In this document: positions 26,266-34,100 of the stretch, one piece after another | How positions within the stretch are numbered: position 1 is the first letter of the stretch | Layout of the letters: each line of letters begins with the position of its first letter | Assembly: GCA_024232355.1 (NCBI GenBank) | Contig: JAAEPW010000386.1 | Location: 1-64,000 of the forward strand | From: Chloroflexota bacterium | GTDB lineage: Bacteria > Chloroflexota > Anaerolineae > B4-G1 | DNA: 64,000 bases | Reading direction: 5' to 3' | The notes under the pieces: generated by a model | What the model was told of the DNA's origin: nothing | Databases searched by the model: none | Seen by the model: the letters and a program-made list of their open reading frames with translations, nothing else | Position numbers and translations under genes: made by a program

Positions 26266-27231
26266 ATGGGTAAATATTTTGTTCCTTCTACACCCCTAAC
26301 TCCAGTCGATCGTCTCCGCGAATCGCTGGCCGAAGCCGAAAAGCTGGTGATAAGTTTGCGTGGGGCTGGGACCCAAGTACTGGCATTGCTCCATTTGCTG
26401 GACCAGGTTACGGATTTGGTGGCGGAATTTGAGATGACCGGGGCGGACGTGCGTGCCGAATGTGCCCGTCTGGAGACTGTGCGGCAGCAACTCTGCCGTC
26501 GCCAGACTCACTTTTTGACCGAGGCTGGGTCTGCATTGCAGGAAGAGCGAGCGGTCGCCCAGCCAGATCACGACCGCTGGTGGTGGTTTCTGGACGAGGC
26601 AGTGGCACAACAGCGACAGGATCGGTTGCGCCGCACACTGACGTGGGGTTTGGTGTCGGTTTTTCTATGTATAGTCGCTTGGTTGGTATATGATCGTTTT
26701 GTTGCGCCTCCGATTCCAGTACGACAAGCATTGAGGTATAGCGCGGCGGGGGAGGATTTGATCGGGCTGGGGGACTGGCGAGCGGCCTTGACCGAGTTCG
26801 AGGCCGCGGCGACCGTTACTCCAGACGATCCCGATATCTGGGTCTGGTTGGGCGTGATTTACGCCAAGTTGGATGAACTGGACAAGGCACAAGAGGCATT
26901 TGATACGGCTCGTGTTCTGCATGGGACTGAGATGGATTTTCTGCTGAATCGCAGCCAGGTTTATCTGAATGTGGGGGATCTGGATGCGGCAAAGGTTGAT
27001 CTCGAACAGGTCATTGCTTTCTCCCCGCAGTCGGGGACGGCCTATTACTTGCGAGGTACTGTTTTTGCGGAGCAAGGGGAGTATGCGGTAGCCGTGGATG
27101 ACTTGGAACGAGCGGCAGAACTGGCCCAAGAGGCCGGGGATTCGCAGTTAGAGGCAACAGCCCGCGTGCAGCGGGCGATGGTGATGCAGACGTGGATGGG
27201 GCAGCTGTCCACACCAACGATGGAGGATTGA
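26266..27231 (+). CDS. Membrane-anchored TPR protein
   Basis: A 321-residue protein with three parts: a helical, probably coiled-coil region (10-115), one transmembrane helix (about 125-145; LTWGLVSVFLCIVAWLVY) and three to four TPR repeats (about 155-300). The N-half is probably cytoplasmic and the TPRs outside, judged from the basic RQDRLRRT before the helix. TPRs bind proteins, so an assembly or scaffold role is likely; no partner can be named. The stop lies five bases before the next small gene. Confidence 0.7.
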   Translation: MGKYFVPSTPLTPVDRLRESLAEAEKLVISLRGAGTQVLALLHLLDQVTDLVAEFEMTGADVRAECARLETVRQQLCRRQTHFLTEAGSALQEERAVAQPDHDRWWWFLDEAVAQQRQDRLRRTLTWGLVSVFLCIVAWLVYDRFVAPPIPVRQALRYSAAGEDLIGLGDWRAALTEFEAAATVTPDDPDIWVWLGVIYAKLDELDKAQEAFDTARVLHGTEMDFLLNRSQVYLNVGDLDAAKVDLEQVIAFSPQSGTAYYLRGTVFAEQGEYAVAVDDLERAAELAQEAGDSQLEATARVQRAMVMQTWMGQLSTPTMED

Positions 27232-27235
27232 CCAG

Positions 27236-27496
27236 ATGATGAGAGAAGAGGAATTGGATCGTCTACGGGCTGTCAAGTCCATGTACGAGGTCGATTTGAT
27301 GGGCAAAGCAAACGTTGTTGGGGTTGGGATCGGGCTTCGGCAAGCCGAGGGCAAGTCGACTGGAGAACCAGCTATTGTAGTTTCAGTGACAGCCAAAGTC
27401 CCTACATCTCAACTTGATCCGGATGACGTGATACCGCATGAATTGGACGGAATTCTCGTAGATGTACAGGCTGTTGGCAGATTGCGAGCATTTTAG
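27236..27496 (+). CDS. Small stand-alone copy of the protease N-domain
   Basis: An 86-residue protein with a well-placed GGAGG site. It is homologous to the first 85 residues of the trypsin-like protease just downstream: both read ..(A/S)NVVGVG(I/L)G........TGE..(I/V)VSV..K.........(I/V)P..LDG...DV...G.LRAF. It ends exactly where the protease goes on into its catalytic domain. It could be a free-standing propeptide, chaperone or inhibitor, or simply a duplicated remnant. Confidence 0.75.
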   Translation: MMREEELDRLRAVKSMYEVDLMGKANVVGVGIGLRQAEGKSTGEPAIVVSVTAKVPTSQLDPDDVIPHELDGILVDVQAVGRLRAF

Positions 27497-27500
27497 TTCA

Positions 27501-27532
27501 GACCTGCCAGGTTTTCTGAAACCTGGCAGGTC
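27501..27532. repeat. Perfect 14-bp hairpin (REP-like) between the two genes
   Basis: GACCTGCCAGGTTT (27501-27514), a four-base loop, then AAACCTGGCAGGTC (27519-27532). It begins five bases after the stop of the small gene. The following bases (TTGCCTC) are not a true U-run, so termination would be partial at best. The sequence looks like a dispersed palindromic repeat. Confidence 0.55.
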
Positions 27533-27573
27533 TTGCCTCAAAAGGAAACAAGTAGCAAAGAGGAGGATGAAAA

Positions 27574-28581
27574 GTGATAGCACAATTGATGGCTCAGGCT
27601 AGACAAGTCAAGGGCGCTCACGTCGAGAGTTTATTGTCCAAGTCCAACGTTGTGGGTGTTGGCCTCGGCTACAAGATCAGCCAGGGGGTCAACACGGGCG
27701 AGTTGGGTCTCATCGTCTCGGTCAAACGCAAGACGACCTCCGATGTCTTGGCATCAAAGGATAGAGTGCCAAAAATGCTCGATGGCGTCAAGACAGACGT
27801 GGTAGAGACCGGGGTGCTGCGTGCCTTTGATCTGGGCCCGCGCGACCGTTGGCGGCCCGCCATTCTACCTGGAGTTACGATGGGGCATCACGATATTACC
27901 ACCGGCACCTTTGGCTGCCTGGTGCGTCGAGGTGAGGAACGATTCATCCTCTCAAACAATCACGTCCTGGCCAATGTGAACGCTGGTCAGCAGGGGGACG
28001 CCATTCTCCAACCTGGAACATCTGACGGCGGCATAGCCAGCGACCGTGTTGCCACGTTGGCCGATTATATCCCTCTCGACTTTGGCACCGCTCCAGCCGA
28101 GTGCCCCATCGCTAATTTTTCCGCTACACTGCTGAATGCTATTGCTGGGGCCTTTGGCTCCAGCCACCAACTTCAAGCAACCAAACAGACACCTGGAGAG
28201 AATCGGGTGGATGCTGCGCTGGCACGCCCACTCTCTCAAGATATGGTGAGCAACGAGATCCTCTACATTGGCGCGCCGACCGGTGTTGGCACGGCTACGT
28301 TGGGGACCGAGGTGCAAAAGACGGGGCGTACCACCGGTCACACGCAGGGTACCATTACTCAGATTGATGCGACAGTGCGTATCCAATACGGCAGTCAGTC
28401 GGCCCTTTTTACCGGTCAGTTGATTGCTAACGAGATGAGCCAGTCCGGCGATTCTGGTTCAGCGGTATTGGATATGGACAAGCGGGTCGTGGGTTTGCTC
28501 TTTGGCGGTTCGAACGTGGCTACGATCATCAATCCGATTGACGAGGTCTTTTCAGCACTGAACGTAGAGTTGGCACTCTGA
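27574..28581 (+). CDS. Trypsin-like (S1-fold) serine protease with N-terminal domain
   Basis: A 335-residue protein from a GTG start behind AGGAGG. Residues 1-85 are the domain that also occurs alone in the gene before. The catalytic part has His130 (FILSNNHVLA), a likely Asp213 (ENRVDAALARP) and Ser294 (SGDSGSAV), with glycine-rich GLLFGGS after it. There is no signal peptide, so action in the cytosol or export by an unknown route must be assumed. A strong terminator follows. Natural substrate unknown. Confidence 0.82.
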   Translation: MIAQLMAQARQVKGAHVESLLSKSNVVGVGLGYKISQGVNTGELGLIVSVKRKTTSDVLASKDRVPKMLDGVKTDVVETGVLRAFDLGPRDRWRPAILPGVTMGHHDITTGTFGCLVRRGEERFILSNNHVLANVNAGQQGDAILQPGTSDGGIASDRVATLADYIPLDFGTAPAECPIANFSATLLNAIAGAFGSSHQLQATKQTPGENRVDAALARPLSQDMVSNEILYIGAPTGVGTATLGTEVQKTGRTTGHTQGTITQIDATVRIQYGSQSALFTGQLIANEMSQSGDSGSAVLDMDKRVVGLLFGGSNVATIINPIDEVFSALNVELAL

Positions 28582-28639
28582 GAGAGTGTCATCAGAAACG
28601 GCGCAAACGCTACTCGGCTCGTGATCCAAGACAACCATC

Positions 28640-28675
28640 AGGTGCGACCCACTTTAACTGGGTCGCACCTTTTTC
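28640..28675 (+). terminator. Rho-independent terminator after the protease gene
   Basis: Perfect 12-bp stem AGGTGCGACCCA / TGGGTCGCACCT with a seven-base loop and a TTTTT run. It probably ends the long plus-strand run of genes. Confidence 0.85.
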
Positions 28676-28684
28676 AATACGTCC

Positions 28685-31168
28685 CTATGCCTCTCGGAGT
28701 ACCAGTGGCAGATAGATGTAGACAAGGAAGAATTCGTCGGCGCCAACGTCATAGCCGTCGTACTGTGGACGGGTGTCTTTGTCAATGTCGTTGTCCACAC
28801 TAGCGTCCACGCCAGCGTCTCTCGCTGCCGAGTTGAAGCGGATGTGATAGTCATTGCTATTGGCGTCCACAAAGGCCGGATCGCCGTAGAGGTTGGCGTT
28901 GCTGATGATGGTCCCGCTGTTGATCGTGTCGGTGAGGTTGGCCCATGTATCCGCACCCCACAGCGTGTGGCTGGCCGTGACAGCGCCGTTCACGTCGATG
29001 CCGATGGTGTGGCTGACCAGGATGGTGTTGGTCAGCCAGAGAGACGTCCCAGAACCTAGATAGATCCCTTGGCCGTTCCCACTGCTGTTTCGGGCCAGGG
29101 TGGTGTGCAAAGCTCTGGCTGTTGTTCCTACAGTGAGATGGATACCAGCGCCATCGTCGCTGGCCTGATTTTCCACCACTATGTTGTTGATCAGTGTGAC
29201 ATCACTACTCTCTTCGATGTGGATGCCACCGCCGTTACTAGCGGCCATATTGTTGTAGATTTTGTTGTTTGTGAGTGTGGCGTCGTGGCTTTGAAAGATG
29301 TCAACTCCCCCACCGCTCCAAGAACTGGCCGTGTTGTTGTAGATTTCGTTGTTCACCAGATGGGCATTGCTACCATATTCAAGCTCGACTCCGCCGCCGT
29401 ACCCGCTGCTCGTGTTGCTAAAGATATGACAGTTACTGATGATGGGATGAGCGCCACTGGCATAGACGCTGCCGTTGTTCGAACCGTTGGTCAAGCTCAA
29501 GCCCTCCAACGTAGGCGTGACGCTCCCGGTGATATGGACCACGCGCCCCTGCTCTACGGCGTCCAATGTGCTGGGGTGGGTATCGGAATCAGGCGGCTCT
29601 GTAAATATGTCGTTGTAGCCGCCTCGGATGGTCAGCGTCTTGGTGATAAAGACCGCTTGCCACAAGACTCCACGCTTTTGCACACCCCGGCAGACACCGG
29701 CCACTTTGACGACGTCGTCCGGCGAGCTGCTGCTATCGACCGCTGATTGGACGTCATCATAAGTGCCAGCGTTGAGGACCACGCAGCAAGGCGATTCGTC
29801 TGCGCCCAGGTCGGACAACTTGCAAAAGGGGCGTGGATCGCCGTCAATGTCGGCGCTCACATCGGTGCTCACTCCCCAGCCCACCGCCGCCGAATGAGAG
29901 GCGATGTGATAGTCGCCGCTGTCGGGAGCGATAAAGGCCGGGTCGCCCCAATCGTTGGTGTCGGAAACAATGCTCCCAGGTCCCGCAATGTCAGTCCCGT
30001 TGGCCCAGGTATCCACGCCCCACAGGGTGTTTTGTAGTGTGACCGTTTGGTCAGAGGTGGCGTAAATCCCCGTCGTGTGACCGACCAGGATAGTGTTGGT
30101 CAGCCAGATGGCGGAATCAGTGGAAAGGGAACTGTATACGTACATGCCCCGTCCGACTCCGCCGTGGTTGCGGGCCAGAGTGGTGTGGAAAAAGTGGGCC
30201 GTCACGCTGTCGATATAGATTCCAGACCCGCTGTGGCCGGCGATCACCCGATTTCCTACCACCATATTGTTCACCAGGGTGACGTCGTGGCTGTTACGGA
30301 GGCGTATGCCGCCGCCATAGCCGGCCGTATTGTCGTAAATTTGATTGTCCGCCAGCGTGGAGCCGTCGCTGCTTGATAGACATATCCCGCCGCCGTCTTG
30401 GCTGACTGCGGTGTTGCTATAGACCTGGTTGGCCGTCAGCGTAGTGCCATTGCTGTCCGAGAGATAGATTCCGCCGCCGTAGGTAGTGGCCGTGTTGCTG
30501 TAGATCTTGTTGTCTGCCAGCGTGGGGCTGTCGCTGTCCCACACGCGGATCCCACCGCCAATGGTGGTGGCGGTGTTGCTGTAGACTTTGTTACCCGTGA
30601 GCAAGACGCTCTCGCCGCCGGTGACGTGAATTCCCCCGCCCTGGGTGGCGGTGTTGCCAAAGACCCAGCAGTTGCGGAGAACGAGGTTGACGTGGATGGA
30701 ATTGATGCCGCCGCCATAGGTAGCCGAGCCATTGGTGATGCGGAGCCCGTCCAGTGTGGGTGTGATGCCAAAGACATAGCTATAGATCACGTGCCGCGCC
30801 CCCTCGCCGTCCAACGTGGTGGGGTGGGTGTTGGGGTCGCGGGCGGGCGGGGCAGTGGTCGCGCCGTCCCAGCCGCCATAGATGGTGATCGATTGGGTAA
30901 CAGTAATGACGGCATCGCCGGTCCCGGTATAGGTCCCGGCAGCAAGATAGATCGCGTCGCCGCCGGCAGCTTGGCCCAGCGCAGTCTGTAGGGCGCAAGG
31001 CGCGGCCTGGCTACAATCGGTCCCACTGCCACCGGAGGTCACGAATAGGTCGCCGGGGTCGGCGTGGACGATGAGTGTGGCAGCGTTCAGCCACAGGAAC
31101 AAGCCCAGCAGCAACAGTCCTCCGGTGCTCAGGCTAGAGATGATTTGTTGGCACTTGGTACGAGTCAT
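28685..31168 (-). CDS. Secreted right-handed beta-helix protein with YLPLVLR tail
   Basis: An 827-residue exported protein. After a signal peptide (about 1-36) come two parallel beta-helix halves (roughly 45-470 and 475-815). Each half shows many short repeats of the kind NKIYSNTAT..GGGI and ends with a PaxxD-like block, DPAF(I/V)....DYHI...SAA...G, followed by D.DGDPRP/D.DKDTRP and D.GADE, as in choice-of-anchor Q proteins. Such helices often bind or cleave polysaccharides; no catalytic residues could be picked. It ends VYIYLPLVLREA. The gene lies 21 bases after the giant mosaic gene and probably shares its transcript. Confidence 0.82.
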   Translation of the reverse strand: MTRTKCQQIISSLSTGGLLLLGLFLWLNAATLIVHADPGDLFVTSGGSGTDCSQAAPCALQTALGQAAGGDAIYLAAGTYTGTGDAVITVTQSITIYGGWDGATTAPPARDPNTHPTTLDGEGARHVIYSYVFGITPTLDGLRITNGSATYGGGINSIHVNLVLRNCWVFGNTATQGGGIHVTGGESVLLTGNKVYSNTATTIGGGIRVWDSDSPTLADNKIYSNTATTYGGGIYLSDSNGTTLTANQVYSNTAVSQDGGGICLSSSDGSTLADNQIYDNTAGYGGGIRLRNSHDVTLVNNMVVGNRVIAGHSGSGIYIDSVTAHFFHTTLARNHGGVGRGMYVYSSLSTDSAIWLTNTILVGHTTGIYATSDQTVTLQNTLWGVDTWANGTDIAGPGSIVSDTNDWGDPAFIAPDSGDYHIASHSAAVGWGVSTDVSADIDGDPRPFCKLSDLGADESPCCVVLNAGTYDDVQSAVDSSSSPDDVVKVAGVCRGVQKRGVLWQAVFITKTLTIRGGYNDIFTEPPDSDTHPSTLDAVEQGRVVHITGSVTPTLEGLSLTNGSNNGSVYASGAHPIISNCHIFSNTSSGYGGGVELEYGSNAHLVNNEIYNNTASSWSGGGVDIFQSHDATLTNNKIYNNMAASNGGGIHIEESSDVTLINNIVVENQASDDGAGIHLTVGTTARALHTTLARNSSGNGQGIYLGSGTSLWLTNTILVSHTIGIDVNGAVTASHTLWGADTWANLTDTINSGTIISNANLYGDPAFVDANSNDYHIRFNSAARDAGVDASVDNDIDKDTRPQYDGYDVGADEFFLVYIYLPLVLREA

Positions 31169-31189
31169 TTTTGGGCTCCTTGTCGCGCG

Positions 31190-34100
31190 CTAGTTTACTT
31201 TCCAGACGTGGACCGCCGTCTTGCCCGACGGCCCGGCTTCTCGTTCTGTGATATAGACGAGTTGGTGTACCTGATCGTAAGCGGCGGCGCTCAATGTGGC
31301 ACATTCCGAGTCGAACACGTTGTCAACCGCACTATAGACTGCGTAGGGCACCACGTCCCATGGCTCTTTGGTTCCGGCGACGACGTCCACCAGTTCCTCT
31401 GGGTCATAAAAGAGAATCTGAGGCTGGTAGGGATATGCGTGATATCCTTTATACATGTTGCAGGGATCGTTCGCACATTCTTCTTGGGTACCGTAGCAAT
31501 TATCTCCTAGTCCCTTTTTACCAACGATCAAGATGCCGCTCTTGCTCTCGGTCTGCACCCAGGCGCCGCCTCCCCAATAGTCTGTGGCCCGATAATTTGG
31601 AAAGTGACATTCGTCGGGGTTGTCATAGCATCCCGGATAGATTTCGGGATAATAGAGCAGGGCCAGCGCGTCCAGATTTTGCCCGGATGTGGGGGGATTC
31701 CCGTCCTCCCAGGGGGCCAGGGCATACAGCGTTGGCCCTTGAGAGCCGCCAAGCGCACCAGCCTCACGAGGGCTGCCGGCGATGAGCCATTTTCCATCCA
31801 AATGCTGTGTGGCAAAGCTCTCGGGGGCCTTGAAGAGATAATTGCAAGTCTTGGCATTGTGGAACTCGTTATCAGTCGATGGACGTGCTCCAATGTGCCA
31901 CACACCTCGAGCCCCGGTCATATCAAGGTTGCTCCATCCCAATGAATCCTGATCGTGGGCGGCTACATTGTACCAGTCTCTCAGGTTCCACGCGATCTTG
32001 TCTGTGTTGGGCAGATATGCCAGGCCATCCACTTCGCGGTAGATGCATTCGTCGTTATAGGTGCAATTGTTTATCCACCCTCCAGTGATATCGGCTAGTG
32101 GTCGGAGCACGGATGCCGTGGGTAAGGACGCGAAATCGTTCTCTATCGCGGGGGCGGGAATGCTAATTTCTCCCACGAGATCGTTTTGGTCGTGGGCGGC
32201 TGCATAGAGGGAGCCAGGATAGCCATCGGATGATCCTGCGGGGTCACCTTCAGGATAATAGGCCAGTGCGTGACCACTGTAGGCCCAGTCATCACTTGTT
32301 GGGTAGGCAAAGGCGCCCAAGTAGGTCAAATCGCTCGGCTGGATGAGACCTGTGCTGATGGTACCACTGACGACGATTGTGTGCGTGTCGCTCACGACCG
32401 CCGCGGACGACGATGCGCAGTTTGTGGCTGTCAGGGTAATGATCTTGCTTCCGGACGTGGTCCACATGTAGGACACGTTAGTCGTTCCTTGCCCGCTGTC
32501 TGGTTCAGGTGACCAGTCGTAGACGATGGGCAGCGTGGCGTTGGACGGATTAACGCTGGCGCTAAAGATGTGCGCGACGAGACTGCCGCTGGCGGGGCCG
32601 TTGATGGTCACACCGGTCAAAGGAGCAGCGCACGGGGCCGTATACTGGCGTAGGATCAAGGGCAAGTAGATGGTGTTGGTAAAAGTGCTGGGATCGTACA
32701 GTTTGAACAACCCGCTGGTATCGCTGATGACGGTAGGGCTGGTGACGCTGGCGACCCGCACCTGGGCAGAGGTGGTCGGAGTGGATGGTGTGGTCCAGGT
32801 GTAAACACCAGTGTTTGTGAGGGAAGAGGCGATGGTTTGGCTTGTGACAAAGCTATCTGTGGAGTATGTCAAATCGACATCGGGGACGCTCTCTGATGTT
32901 GTCCAACGGATCTGGTGCACGCTGTTCACCCGCCAGGATGTTTCACCGGTGGGTATGATGAGGCTCAGAGTGGGTAATTGTACAAGATATTCGTCGGCGC
33001 CCACATCCGGCGCAGAGCCGCTGGGCCGAGCGTCACCGTCGATGTCGTCATCACACAATCCGGCAGTCAAGGGTACACCTTGGTCAATGGCCGCGGTGGC
33101 TCCTTCGACCAGGTGCAGATCGCCGTTGTTGCCGTCGGTGAACAGAGAGAGCGGCTGGTTTTCCAGGTTGCCAGCCTGATATGCGACGCCATCTCGATCT
33201 CTCAGATTGTGGGTGACCAGGTTGTTGATGACGTCGACGTCGCTAAGGGGGAGGTTCCATTCGATAGATGAGAATGGAGCCTGCGTCGAGGCGACGGTGT
33301 TGTGCACAGCCTGCGCGCCACAAGCCTGCCAGAGGCAGATGCCACAGTCGAAACCATACTGGGAGGCAAACAGCCCGGTATTGTTGGCAAAGACAAAATT
33401 GTTGCGGATGATGCCGCCATAGTGGTCTATGTATCCTCCTTCAGCGCCGGGACATGGATTGTCAGAGTAGGTGCGTATGCCATCCCCACTGGATGCCAGG
33501 CCAAAGCCGATGCCTCGCGCATTGTTGCGCACCTCGTTGCGTTCGACCAGGGTGTCGCGACAGGATCGCCAGAGGTGAATGCCGTGTTCGGACAGGCCGC
33601 TCGCGCACCAGAACCCTTCGATGAGGTTATCGCGGATGATCCAGTCGCGGGCTTGGTGGGCGTCTACACCTCCGGTGTAACAATCATTGCGGATGTGGGG
33701 ACGTCCGGCGTCGGTCAACTCGATGTGGGAGCAAGCGATGGTGCCGCTATCGGGAAAGTACAGGGCGTTTTCACCGGTGTGAGGATTGATCTTGATTGCT
33801 TGTTCGCCAGGATCAATGATGTGGACGTTGTAAATCAGTGTGTTCAATGTATCACTACTCGGCAAGGACATCACGTGGATCGGATGATAGTACGCCTCTC
33901 GCAACGTTAGGTCAGCAATGGTTACATTGGAGGCCACGATCTGGATGATCTCGGTGGTCACATAGTCGCCGTCCAGCACGACGTTCTCACGGTTCCCGCT
34001 GGCCGAGCGCAGGGTCACGTCGGGCACGTCGAACCGCAAAAAGACGCCATTGAGGTTATATGTGCCGTCAGCGACTAGAATGGTCGTGTTGGAGGAGGCA

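Noticed and set aside
27501..27532. Rho-independent terminator between the small domain gene and the protease
   Set aside because: The stem is strong but is followed by TTGCCTC, not a U-run; called a palindromic repeat instead.
29069..30991. Long open frames on the plus strand opposite the beta-helix gene
   Set aside because: They mirror the repetitive minus-strand coding sequence, have valine/alanine/glycine-biased composition, no ribosome sites and no recognisable domain.
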